From assembly GCA_011947345.1 (NCBI GenBank), contig JAAVTG010000039.1, positions 1 through 64,000 of the forward strand: a stretch of 64,000 bases of DNA. The letters are read 5' to 3'. The notes beneath the pieces are model-generated. The model saw nothing but the letters and a program-made list of their open reading frames with translations, had not been told where the DNA came from and did no database searches. Positions within the stretch are counted from its first letter, which is position 1; the number at the start of each line of letters is the position of its first letter. This document shows positions 1 to 10,188 of this stretch, in pieces. The DNA comes from Phytophthora quininea. Taxonomy: Eukaryota; Oomycota; Peronosporomycetes; Peronosporales; Peronosporaceae. Position numbers and translations under genes: made by a program.

Positions 1-2036
1 GGGATATCCCTGCCATTTTCCTTCAAATCCACGACCGTGGGTTTCTTACTCCCGGATCCTTCAACCTCAACACTGAAAGTCTCATCAAGAATGTCCGCAA
101 TGTCATTCTCAAGCATCCACACCAAAGATTTATGATACTGCGAATCCATTTGACGAAGGTCGTCCATACCAGAGGGCATTTGAAGCAAATGCCTGTACAC
201 GACATCACAGAACGGTAAATCCAGTGTCTGGCGATCAAAAATGGCCTTGGCGATGAATTTCCCTAGAAACTTATATTGCTGTGTCGCTTGCTGTGACGAC
301 GTGAGATCGATAGCGTACAGCCCTTCATCACACAGCTTAAACAAACCTCGAGTTTTGTCGGTTGAAAGTTTGGACACCTGTAAGAACCAATCCTTCGACA
401 GACCACCAGAATCGATTCCTGGCTCGTTCTCAAATGAGATCTTGGGTTTGGCCACCAAATCTGACTTCGTCAGTTTGGAAGAATTTCATTGTGCCATCAA
501 ACATGGATTCTCTCTGCAATTCAATTCGCATAACATTTCCAAGCCCTTGGACTCCTTGCCGCAGTTCACGATGAAAGCGAAATCTCTTCCGACGGAATAT
601 CATGTCCGGAGTTTCTTCAACGTTTACGAGGCCCTTTTCCTCCCGTACAACCTGCGAGCTCAGGAGGTTCTTCCGTAACACGTTGACTTGTGAATTTGTT
701 AAAGTAAAATACCTGCTCCGTCTTCGGGTCCCAGCATTGCACCCAGCGATCGTAGGCTGCAGTCTTCTCGGCGTTTGTAAGCTCCACAATTTCCGGTTTC
801 CCGTATGCCATGGTTTTCACTGTTCTACTCTCGATAAAGCCCGTAGCACCAACGCTGTTAGAAGCTTGGAGACGGAATGTGTAGGTAGTTTTGGGCGTTA
901 AATGGCTCACAACGAACCCAGTGCCCGGCCCTTCATAGACTTGAGCGAACGACGACTGCTGGCTCCCACTGCTTTCTCTCATTTCGAGAGTATATCACGG
1001 GAGGAGCGCCATTAGCTTCGACGGGGAACCAGAAAATGCTGGCATAGGTATTAGTGACAACACCAGCAATCGGCTGTCGAGGCATATCGGGAGGACCCGG
1101 CAAAGTCCAGAGCACTTCGCTGGGCTCACTATATTCGTTCCACCCAGCAGCATTTCGAGCGCGAACTCGGAAGTCGAACGGCGTATTACATCGAACGCCA
1201 TGCAAACTCACGTGCTTCCATGCTGTGACTACTGCCAGCCCCGCCCACGTAGTGTTCGGACTATCAGCCTTGCGATACTGCACTTCGTAGCGATCCACAG
1301 TCGAGTCCAACGACTTCTTCCACTTGACAACCAACTCATTTTGCGACGCCTCCACCAACTTTGGCGGTTTTAACACGGGTGGTGGTTGCTTGGTAGCTGA
1401 ATAATCCATGATGCTATCCGCAGAAATCTTGTACGGCATCGTGGAGCTATTAGCGTTAGCCTTTGGGGTGCTGCCAGCCTCCGACACGAAGACATTGCCG
1501 TCTGTGTCCACTGCTACACCTACAGGATAGCGGACGGGGCTGGCACCAAGGCCTCTTTTCTTGATCTCGGCCTCGTCCACAGTGATCCACAGATAGGCTT
1601 GACCTGCTTTGGCACTGGAGCTTGGATACTTTTGCGTCTGCACAGTCACAGGTGCATATGGGAACAGGTTCTCCACCACATGAGTGACTGCAGCCTTTTG
1701 CTTCTCGGCAGCTTCTTCCTCCCTGATGAAATGATCAAATTTATATGATAAATGAAATGTATCACGTTGAAGTTGCCTTTTGTTACGCTACCTCTTCTGC
1801 TGCTGCTCTTCCTCCAGATCCAGCTGCTCGTCGCTTGGGACTGGTACGACAGTACGTGAATTCGTCGGTGAGGACGGCGCGAAGACGCCTTTAGCTGTCA
1901 CACCAACAGCATTTCGTGGGAGTCTTGGCCAATACACCCCCATAATCGCACTGCTCTTTTTCCTCAACTTCCGGATACTGTCCGGATAAATCAACCAATC
2001 ATCTCGCTGTATGTTCCATTCAAACCCGTCAGCCAT
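1..2036 (-). CDS. FN3-WW-HECT E3 ubiquitin ligase, frame-broken, runs off left edge
   Basis: HECT-type ubiquitin ligase: its C-lobe cysteine, which would lie beyond base 1, passes ubiquitin to substrates. The protein starts at 2036 (MADGFEWNIQ). A 69-nt intron lies at 1723-1791. Two fibronectin-III-like modules follow (about 1380-800; cores such as YEVQYRKADS and TYTFRLQASN), then a WW-like stretch (W..CWDPKTEQVFYFN, about 690-750) and the HECT N-lobe (FRRKRFRFHREL; GIDSGGLSKDWF; FLGKFIAKAI; LENDIADILDETF). The HECT motifs are unmistakable, so the family is known. The reading frame breaks near 990, 650 and 455, each time in the same direction (one extra or two missing bases), with no room for introns. 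This is either sequence error or a decaying gene. It is divergent from the hydrolase gene, 57 bp away. Confidence 0.82.
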
Positions 2037-2093
2037 TCTGGCGGTGATTCATCGTCACTTCCAGATCCGACCGACAAGCCTCAAGAGATCACC
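2037..2093. promoter_or_regulatory. 57-bp shared divergent promoter region
   Basis: The HECT ligase (minus) and dienelactone hydrolase (plus) start codons are only 57 bp apart. TCACTTCC in this gap resembles the oomycete initiator core YCAYTYY. That it works as an initiator is inferred. Confidence 0.4.
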
Positions 2094-2845
2094 ATGAGCT
2101 GCTGCCCCGTCACCGCCGAGCCTGCGCGCGACCCCGCCGCCCACACGGGCGTCATGAAGACCTTCGGCAGCACCAACCTGTACGTGACCGGTCCAGCGAG
2201 CGCCAAGGCCGGCATCCTCGTGTATCCGGACATCTACGGCTTGGACAGCGGCCGCACCAAGGCCGACGCCGACCACATGGGCAAGCTGGGCTACGCTGTG
2301 GTGGTGGTAGACCTGGTCAACGGTGACTACTTGGACAACACGGACACGCTGGTGGACTGGTTCAAGAAGTACACCTTCGCCGAGCACTTTGGCCCGCGCA
2401 TCCAGGACGCCATCAACTACCTCAAGACGGAGGCTGGCGCCGAGCGTTTCATCAGCTATGGCATGTGCTGGGGCTCCTGGGTACCACGCAGACCACTCTG
2501 GCCGACCCGGTTGTGGTGGGCCACGTGTCTTTCCACCCCACGTGGATCGTCGAGAACATACTCAAGGGCGACGGCGCCGTGGACAAGCTCGCCGAGAGCG
2601 TCAAGGTGCCGCAGCTGCTCATGGCTGCTGGAGACGACCCGGACTTTGTCAAGCCTGACGGCAGCGTGCACAAGATCCTCAAGGCGCGCGCCGACATTGG
2701 CGCTAAGAGCGACGTGCTGCTGTTCGCCGACCAGAACCACGGATGGGTGCACCGCGGCGACATGGACGTGCCGGCCACCAAGACGGCGGTCATGAAAGCC
2801 TGGCACGCGGCCGTCAAGTTCATCCAGACCAACCTGCCCGCGTAA
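2094..2845 (+). CDS. Dienelactone hydrolase family protein
   Basis: An alpha/beta hydrolase of about 250 residues, the usual size for dienelactone hydrolases, which use a Cys-Asp-His triad to open lactone-like esters. The nucleophile is in YGMCWGS (near 2460-2480), the Asp is in LLMAAGDDPD (near 2625) and the His is in FADQNHGW (near 2730). The ATG at 2094 is the first in frame and gives the family's N-terminus (Cys-Cys-Pro start, then VYPDIYGLD). The frame shifts right after the nucleophile elbow, at about 2479-2483, where a run of three G would be four in an intact gene. There are no introns and no targeting signal. The natural substrate is unknown; in eukaryotes these proteins are often broad carboxymethylenebutenolidase-like hydrolases. 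Confidence 0.85.
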
Positions 2846-3033
2846 AGGAACGGAGGCGCTGAGGTGGCTAGAAGATGATCATCATGATGTGCATCTTGTC
2901 CGTAAATGATTGTGGCCAGTAAAAACACGTGATTACAAAACAAATTATGGCTCCTGATTGGTGTAGAAAACGTTCGTATGACGTAAAGCTGGTATTCAGA
3001 GCCCCACATTCGCGTATCAAAGCTACCGCCGCC

Positions 3034-4727
3034 ATGCTTGCTCGCAGCTCCGTGGGCGCTGCTCTGCAGCGAGTGCGTTCGCAACGTAGCTCTGTGCGTG
3101 TGGTGCAAGCAGCGCGTTTGCACTCAGCTGCGTCTGGACAGAAAGAAGCCCCCGCAGCAGATTGCTCAGCCACGCTGCGGTTGTTGCAGCAGGTGCGGCA
3201 GTAGTTGCTGTCGCTGGACTTACAGACGCCGCACAGGCCGAGACGAATGCAGAGGACCACCACGAGTTCGTCAACTGGTCGAACACGCACGAGTGTCGAC
3301 CCAAGAACTTCCACACGCCAGAGTCTGTGGAGGAAGTGGAGCAACTGCTCAAAAGATACCACGACAAGAAGCAGAAGCTGCGCTGCATGGGCGCAGGCGT
3401 CTCGCCCAATGGCTTGGGATTTTCTGGAGAAGCTACGACCAACACAAGCTCTAATGAAGCCATGATGACCATGGCGTTGTGTGATAAGGTCCTCAACGTG
3501 GACAAGGAGAAGCTCCAAGTGACGGTCGAGACCGGTATGATCGTCGGAGAGCTGCTGGACAAGCTGCGGACGTACGGCATGACGATGCAGAATGTGGCGT
3601 CCATTCGGGACCAACAAGTGGGCGGCATTTGCCAGGCTGGATGCCACGGCACGGGGCGGCCATCCCGCCGATTGACGACCAGATTGTGGAGATGGAGATC
3701 GTGACGCCGGCTAAGGGCAAGATGATGTTGAGTGCTACGCAGAATTCTGAGCTGTTTGAACTGGCAAAGTGTGGACTTGAGCTCGGGGTTGTCACCAAGG
3801 TGACGCTGCAGTGCGTGCCCATGCACAAGCTGATTGAGAAGACGACGGTAATGACGTTGGACGAGATCCGAAAAACCACAACCGCTGGCTCGTGGAGTTC
3901 CAACACTTGCGCTACATGTGGATCCCATATACCGATGCTATCGTGGTGGTGCAGTGCCGGCGTGCTCAAGACGACGAACCTCTCAATGAGTCACGCTTCC
4001 CGCCAGTACAGCCCAGTGAGAGGGTCCGCTGGAAGCTCCGCGGAAGCTCTACTTGGAGCTGACCAAGGGTAAACCTGCGCTGGACTATCTCGATTGGAAC
4101 TTTACAAAGCTGCGGGATAAGCTGCTCGAAATTAACCCTCTGGACAAGAAGCACGTCATTCGTGTGAATGAAGCGGAAAAGCAGTACTGGAAGCTTAGCG
4201 AGGGGTATCGGGTCGCGTATTCGGACGATATCATCGGCTTCGACTGCGGTGGCCAGCAGCTTGTCCTGGAAGTGGCATTTCCTTGCACTGACACGCTCGA
4301 CTTGGACTTTGTGGAGAAGCTTCTCAAGCGTATAGATGACGAAGATATTCCAGCGCACTCGCCAATTGAACAGCGATGGACGGCTCGTAGTACGTCCGAG
4401 ATGAGTCCTGCGTCTGCTGCCCACCCGCACCAGATTTTTTCGTGGGTCGGCGTCATTATGTACTTGCCGACCGCGGAGAAACGAGTGCGCAACGCTATCA
4501 ACGATCGATTCCTGGGATTCTACGCAATGTACCGGGACTTTATGGAACAGTATGGAGGGACGGAGCACTGGGCGAAGATCGAATGGCCTGACAATGCTGC
4601 TGAGAAGAAAAAGATGCAAGACCGACTGAAGAAACGGTACCCGGTTGAACAGTTCAAGAAGGCGCGCGATGAAGTGGATCCGCACCATATTCTGTCGAAC
4701 CACATTGTGGACGAGCTGTGCGCTTAG
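3034..4727 (+). CDS. D-arabinono-1,4-lactone oxidase-like FAD enzyme
   Basis: Mitochondrial aldonolactone oxidase, the last step of (D-erythro-)ascorbate synthesis. The ATG at 3034 begins an Arg/Ser/Ala-rich, acid-poor leader typical of mitochondrial import, followed by a hydrophobic Ala/Val segment near 3170-3215. The FAD-binding domain shows RPKNFHTPESVEEV and a covalent/PP-loop region VGGICQAGCHGTG (near 3620-3655). The C-terminal ALO domain includes HLRYMWIPYTDA (near 3910) and the family hallmark HWAK (near 4568), and ends at DPHHILSNHIVDELCA. Four frame breaks (about 3150, 3654, 3871 and 4030) each fit one missing base; those at 3654 (GGG) and 3871 (AAAAA) are in homopolymers. Domain content and length are otherwise complete, so I read the gene as functional. 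Confidence 0.85.
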
Positions 4728-4767
4728 ATTTAGCGCAATATACCATGAGTGAGTTGTTGTCATCGAT

Positions 4768-5088
4768 TCACTTTCTTGTATTGCTATCCAAGTTGAACAC
4801 TTGTTGAAACTGGTCAACAGGTGCGTGCACTAGCCACGTGGCGACAAACTGCTGGCTAAAGTGTGCTTCTCTTGCAGAAATTCCTGTGAGTTGATCAAGC
4901 TGGTGCAGTAAGAGTAACAGCATGACTTCTAGCTGAGTTTTACTTGTGGACCATGCTAGATCTTCGTGCAAATGTAGTTGCTGAGCACGTGATACCAAGA
5001 AACACTGATGTAACGTATTCGCTCTAGCACCACGAAGCCTTTCTTCGATGGCTCGTCCAGGACAAAAGGCTGTCAGCAGGGTAAGCAT
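4768..5088 (-). CDS. Small hypothetical ORF, 106 aa
   Basis: An ATG-initiated frame between the 3' ends of the lactone oxidase and the SANT-like gene. It is Leu/His/Gln-rich and looks helical (LEVMLLLLLHQLDQLTG), but I recognise no family. It could be the 3' UTR or a skipped terminal exon of the upstream minus-strand gene, or chance. The rest of 4728-5106 holds nothing I can identify. Confidence 0.22.
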   Translation of the reverse strand: MLTLLTAFCPGRAIEERLRGARANTLHQCFLVSRAQQLHLHEDLAWSTSKTQLEVMLLLLLHQLDQLTGISAREAHFSQQFVATWLVHAPVDQFQQVFNLDSNTRK

Positions 5089-5106
5089 ACACTACAACGT
5101 GCTTAG

Positions 5107-6159
5107 TTATTTATCGCTGGTGTCGCCGTCCTCGTCAGTGAAACTGGTGCGCATCTTCTTGAGGTAGCGGCTGCGTAGCGACTGGAAAGCTTGACGGCCT
5201 TCCGTGTCCGGGATCATGTCGACGTCGACCCGCAGTAGTGCGATAGCGTTCTGGTCTTCCAGCAAGGCGTTATGCCGCTTGATCTCGTCGACCAAAGTGC
5301 CTGTCAGACCTCGGAACTGAGGACTACTGGGGTCGTTGGACGATCGTCGTTTTCTGATAGAAGAGTTTGTCTGTGGTGCAGATGTTGCAACTTCCGGCGT
5401 AGCCGTAGGAGGCGTTATGATTGTACTGACTGCAGCTGCAATCACAGGAGACGCTGAAGCAGCGACGGCATCTACAGCTGGCTCAGTAGGTTCCTCCACA
5501 GGAGCTGAGGTCAGAGGTGGGGACCGCACTGCGGGCTCTGGGTTCCTACGAGGAGCAATGGTGAAGTTTGCGCTGCTATGTGTGGTGGTAATCACCGTCG
5601 GTTCATTCGACTCTCCAGGTTCAGGCTCCTCCGTTTCTGTAGCCTCTGCGGGAGTGGTGGGCGTCGAGGCCGACGGCGTGTCGTCCTGCCTGTAGATATC
5701 TACGTCCACAATATTATTGGAGAGGACCGGCGCTCTGCCGGACGAGCTGTCCAGCAGCTGCAGCCAACAGGACGCGTGCCGCAGCAGCTTCCAGCAGCCT
5801 TCGAAGGGAAACTTGGCGCCGTAAGTCTGGCGGAACTCGGTCTTGGCCTGGTCGATCCACTGCTGCTCCAGCTCTGGTGACGCCTCACCATCAGATCCCT
5901 GTCGTTCTCGATCCCGCACCTCGTTGAAGATGCCCATGAACTTCTGCGAGTCGCGATTGATGCGCGTCCAGCGGATCTTGAGTCCGTTCAGCGGCCGCTC
6001 CGTCGAGTAGGGCATCTCCTGCTGGAAGAACTGCTGCACGGCGCTCCAGAAGCTGGCGGTGCGGTGGTCGGTCGACTGCAGCTGCACCTCATTCGCCTCC
6101 AGCCACGCGCGGCAAAGCACCTGGTCCTCGGTCGATGACCAATTCGACTTCTTGCCCAT
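5107..6159 (-). CDS. SANT/NAM-like DNA-binding protein
   Basis: A single intact exon of 350 codons. Residues 1-130 form a SANT/Myb-like three-helix module of the oomycete 'NAM-associated' type: NWSSTEDQVLCRAW, a conserved Trp in FWSAVQQFF, RPLNGLKIRWTRINRD and FEGCWKLLRHASCWLQLLD. The middle, about residues 150-270, is a low-complexity Thr/Pro/Glu/Ser linker. The C-terminus (LLEDQNAIALLRVDVDMIPDTEGRQAFQSL) looks like a short oligomerising helix. The family is related to transposase-derived trihelix proteins; here it is probably a host transcription factor. The Cys-rich gene at 53145-53795 has the same kind of N-terminus. Targets are unknown. Confidence 0.7.
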   Translation of the reverse strand: MGKKSNWSSTEDQVLCRAWLEANEVQLQSTDHRTASFWSAVQQFFQQEMPYSTERPLNGLKIRWTRINRDSQKFMGIFNEVRDRERQGSDGEASPELEQQWIDQAKTEFRQTYGAKFPFEGCWKLLRHASCWLQLLDSSSGRAPVLSNNIVDVDIYRQDDTPSASTPTTPAEATETEEPEPGESNEPTVITTTHSSANFTIAPRRNPEPAVRSPPLTSAPVEEPTEPAVDAVAASASPVIAAAVSTIITPPTATPEVATSAPQTNSSIRKRRSSNDPSSPQFRGLTGTLVDEIKRHNALLEDQNAIALLRVDVDMIPDTEGRQAFQSLRSRYLKKMRTSFTDEDGDTSDK

Positions 6160-6258
6160 AGCTTCACTTCGGATTTCTAAACGTTTCTAAACAGAACGAT
6201 TAACCCTTATAGATCGGTTAAATGAGCTGCTTGTCATTGCAACTTTCATTCCGGTTCG

Positions 6259-7061
6259 ATGGTGTCGACGTCGTCGTGGCTGGCGACGGCTGCTGTGCTG
6301 GCTGCCGCGCCGCTCGCCGCCTGGCAGTACCAGCGATACACGTGAGTAGACTTGCGATTTATATGCTCTGTATGGCGTTGCCGTATTGCAGGACATTGTA
6401 TCAGCTACAGACTGCGGTGCAAGTCACTGACGAAGGTTGCTACACGTGTCGAGTACGTTACATGCAGTGAGCAGAAGGAGCGTCGGGACGCCATCAAACT
6501 GCTGAACAAAGTGGACCTCATTGCGTCGGAAGTGGGCGTGCGACTGCTGCATTTGGAGACGCAGACCAAGCAATTCATTGAGGACCAGAGCAAGCCTCAG
6601 GAGGAAATGGGAGGACCCGGCAGCCAACTCGACTTTGAACTCCTGTACGACCAACAATGCTGTAGCTTCGGCTGCAGTCGCAGTGGTTTTATGATATGGT
6701 GCTGATTATTTGGACTGTTGGTTGTTGTCGCTGTAGACTACCACTTTGACTCTCAAGGCAACAAGCTCAAGACCAAGTGGGACTCGTACGACGTGGACGC
6801 CGAGCTGGAAAGACTGGAGAAGGAGGAGCAGGGGCAGAAAGTGTCCTTCCAAAGAAGCCTGTGCGCCAAACGCCAAAAGTGACCAAGACCAAGCTGTTGT
6901 CCACTGCTGGGGGCATCGAGCACGAATTTGAAGCCGTGCTGGCGTTTCTGGACGACGTTCGTGGCGACGAAGACGTCAAACAACTTCGCAAGGCGATCGT
7001 CACCAAAGTCCACAAGGAGCACTTTGCTCGCATCGACAGCATTCGCACACAGCTCGCGTGA
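6259..7061 (+). CDS. Small membrane-anchored helical protein, BAG-like C-terminus
   Basis: The ATG at 6259 opens with an Ala-rich hydrophobic segment (TAAVLAAAPLAAWQYQ), a likely signal anchor. The first intron runs from the GTGAGT after base 6340 to the CAG near 6469 and joins YQRYT to EQKERRDAIKLLNKVDL. A second short intron (about 6682-6735, acceptor CTGTAG) joins an Ala-rich stretch to DYHFDSQGNKLKTKW. The C-terminal helices (GGIEHEFEAVLAFLDDV, then KVHKEHFARIDSIRTQL) have the spacing of a BAG domain, which binds Hsp70 ATPase, but I cannot confirm it. One frame break near 6843 fits one missing base. The gene is followed at 97 bp by NKAP. Confidence 0.5.
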
Positions 7062-7157
7062 GGTGAAGAATGATGTAGCCATTCCACCTTAAATATACAG
7101 TCATCCACAAAACTCAAAACCATGTCTCCAATTATGAAATAATTCATCATTCCCACC

Positions 7158-8372
7158 ATGGGGAGGAGCTCGAGTCCTCGCCGTCGACGGCGCAGTCCGT
7201 CTCCCCGACGCAGTCGCAGCCGCATTCGAAGCCCCAGAAGAGACAGGAGACGTCGTTATAGCCGCAGCGCCAGTCCGCGGTCCCGTTCGCGCTCTCGTTC
7301 GCCGCGTCGGTCGCGTCAAAGTTCGTCAAGTTACCGTAGGGACCGGGAGCCAACCGGTCGAGACCGCGAGCCCATGGGCCGCTACGGCCCTTCGTCAGGA
7401 GGACACCGAAGCAGAGGCGGACGGGACGAACAGACGGACGATTTCTTTGAGGAGAGGACGCGCGAGCGCAGCGCAAGAGCTTCAGCATCTGGGCCAATAT
7501 CCCCAGCCCCCACCCATGAAGAAGAAGGAAAAGAAGAGACCAAAGACGCACAGTGCATCGCCGTCCAGATCCAGATCTAGATCTCCATCCTATAGTGAGT
7601 CGGGAGGGGCTCTGGATCCTCCAGTTGTGAGGACTCCAGTGAAGAAGAGAGACGCAGAAGACGACACAGTCGAAAGGCAAAGAAACGTTCCAAAAGGAGC
7701 TCCAAGTCCAGTCGCAGCCACAAGAAGGACAGGAAAAGTCGCATACATAAGCGACGTAGACGCTCTTACAGCAGCGAGAGCGCTGAAGATAGTGGCAGCG
7801 AGTCGGATGTGTCTGTAGTTGCTGAGAAGAAGACTCGCAAGCCCAGCGAGGACAGCCGCGACCCAATGAGCGACGTGGACGAAACAGACCAATTCGAAGC
7901 AGCTAAGTTTAAGGCAGCAGTGCAAGGCGCCCAGAAGGAAGACGATGACGACGAAGAAATTGGACCAAAGCCTTTGCAATCGACCGAAGAGACTGCTGCG
8001 TCGTCGCTGAATTACGGCAAGGCTTTGTTGCCCGGTGAAGGCGCTGCCATCGCACAGTATGTGCAGAAGAACATGCGGATCCCACGACGTGGTGAGGTAG
8101 GGTGGAATGGACCAGAAATCGAGAACTTGGAGAACTTGGGCTACGTCATGAGCGGCAGTCGCCACAAACGCATGAACGCTGTGCGAATCCGAAAGGAGAA
8201 CCAAGTGTACACGGCCGAGGAGAAGCGTGCTCTGGCGCTCATCAACTTTGAAGAGAAACAGCAGCGCGAAAACGCCATCATGAACGACTTCAAGGAGATG
8301 CTGACGGAGCGACTGACCAAGAAGCACGGCTCTCGTCTGGTGGAGGACATGGAGTCGTCTGCGAAGGACTAG
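7158..8372 (+). CDS. NKAP: NKAP-like splicing/transcription factor
   Basis: The N-terminal 110 residues are an Arg/Ser-rich domain (many RSRS and RSPR dipeptides) typical of nuclear-speckle proteins. An acidic linker follows (EDDDDEEIGPKPL), then the conserved NKAP C-terminal (SynMuv) domain: LNYGKALLPGEGAAIAQYV, RIPRRGEVG, LGYVMSGSRHKRMNAVRIRK and TAEEKRALALINFEEK. In animals NKAP associates with the spliceosome and RNA export and also represses Notch targets; a core splicing role is the safe inference here. Frame breaks lie near 7465 and 7610 in the poorly conserved RS region. An initiator-like TCATTCC sits at 7147-7153, just before the ATG, so the 5' UTR would be very short. Confidence 0.88.
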
Positions 8373-8445
8373 CTGCTGACAGATGATAGATATGTGCTTG
8401 TTCTCATGTTATCTACTCAACCTGGGGAGCTGTGGATTCACTAGA

Positions 8446-10096
8446 TTAAACAACACACGTAAACCAATTAGCAGGCATCCGAGCCAACACAAACAAGCAC
8501 AGCATACCTGCAACCCGCTTGTAGTCGCCAGGCTCGCTAACTTTCCCACCAAGCATGCGACCAAAAACACTCAAGACGCCGTCAGTAGAGCGTTCAGCGC
8601 AAGGTTTGACTGTTGAGCCCGATAACGTGCCTATCACTGCGATGTCGTGTCTTGGGATGGCGAACCAATGCAGTTTGTGAAGCGCGATGAATTCACAACC
8701 GTCTTCTTCCGTGACTTTCATCAGTCCAAACGCCTGCAGCGTGCTGACCTTGTAGCAGCTTTCCATTGTCCCATGCGTACCCGCCTAAGACTATCAGCTT
8801 GCTACGAACTCCTAGAGTTGTGTCGACGCAACATGGAGCTGTCAAGACCTTCAGAGTCCCGAATTTCCATCCCACAAAACCTACTGCGCCGATTATCCTT
8901 GCGGAGACGATGACAAACACGCAACCCACAACGATAATCCCGTGGCCTGCCAGACTCATGACGTAGTACGAAACTTCCTCTGCTACGGGTCTCCACTGCT
9001 TCAAACTCGAGCGGTTGAGCGACGACATAAAGTACTGCATCAACGCGGAACAAATAAGCTCGCCGACCAGAACGGTCTCGTGGTTGAATAGGATCCGTCT
9101 GAACAAGCAGCGGTGCTTTTCATTCAGCCAGTTCATCGTCTCGATCATCTCAAATAGCATCGACATGATGCCCGCCAAGTTGTATCCTAACGAGATGCAC
9201 TGCATCCTTCCCAGCAGTCCTTCTTGAGTGGTTAAGAGAAACAAATCGCTCATCAATCCTTCTGCAAGAAGATAGACCAAACCAATTCGTTGATAGTTAT
9301 TCGCTCCGTGAGCTGAAAGCCGCATACTTTCTTGAACAAACACCATAGCGTCTTGCAGCCCCATCGTCTTGCAAATACGATCGCTTGTCTTGGCAAAGCG
9401 AGTGCAAAAGACGAAACTTCGTCGTAAAAGCCAACAGCGAGCTGCAATCCACAATGCGCCGGTGAAAGCATTCCAATACGATCGTCGATACCCGGCGCCG
9501 CCTCCATCCCTGGCCAACGCAGGACCGTTAATATCATACGTTCCTAGTCCACTCACGAGGACGTACGCTATCCGGTCCTTGTGGCAATACGTTCCTTTCA
9601 CTTCCCCGTAGAGTGAATAATACCCGAGACTTCCATGGTAGAAGAAATGTTTGAACGGATAGCTGTTATTGGCACAATGAGCAGGACTTGTCCGGAACGG
9701 AGTTGTCGACTTGTTGCCTACGAAATAGTTCCCATGCACGTTGTACTGCGGGATCACGTAATGGCAAAGACTGCCATGTTCTGCTCGATAGTAATGAGTT
9801 GGACACAAGTTCCAATACACTCCCGCCGCATACCATTCCTTGACGGGACAAACGGTCCAGATATCTGCCGTCTCTCGCACGCCGTCGACGGGTGTCACCA
9901 AACTCGCAGTGATTTTATGAGGACTCACGAATCTGGCGTAGCTGCGTATTTGCAGAGTCATCGGTAAGACGCCCATGACCGCCCACACCAAAAGTAATAG
10001 TTTCCGTGACGATACTTGGGCGCCGAGAGGGCCAGCTACCTGCGAACTTGGCCCAAACGTTTCTCCTTGGATGCTGATCCGCACCACTCTTGTCAT
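8446..10096 (-). CDS. Polytopic membrane protein, paralogue 1 of 3
   Basis: No named family recognised. The layout is shared with the next two genes: one N-terminal hydrophobic segment (LLLLVWAVMGVLPMTLQIRS), a roughly 150-residue Cys/Tyr-rich loop (VIPQYNVHGNYFVG; FFYHGSLGYYSLYGE; GLGTYDINGPAL), about five further membrane segments, then a roughly 130-residue C-terminal tail containing LTAPCCVDTTLGVRSKL and VLGGYAWDNGKL. The frame is open upstream to 10210, but that start would overlap the 3' end of paralogue 2, and 10096 (MTRVVRIS) aligns better with the paralogues. One frame break near 8748. The extracellular loop and tail suggest a receptor-like or channel-like protein; this is inference only. 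Confidence 0.7.
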
Positions 10097-10188
10097 TCTT
10101 GCGAAGTCGCTTGTGTTGTTGAGATGGAGCTTGTTCCACCAACGACAAATCTGGACAAAACTAGAAACCACCAACGTTATCGCGTTGG

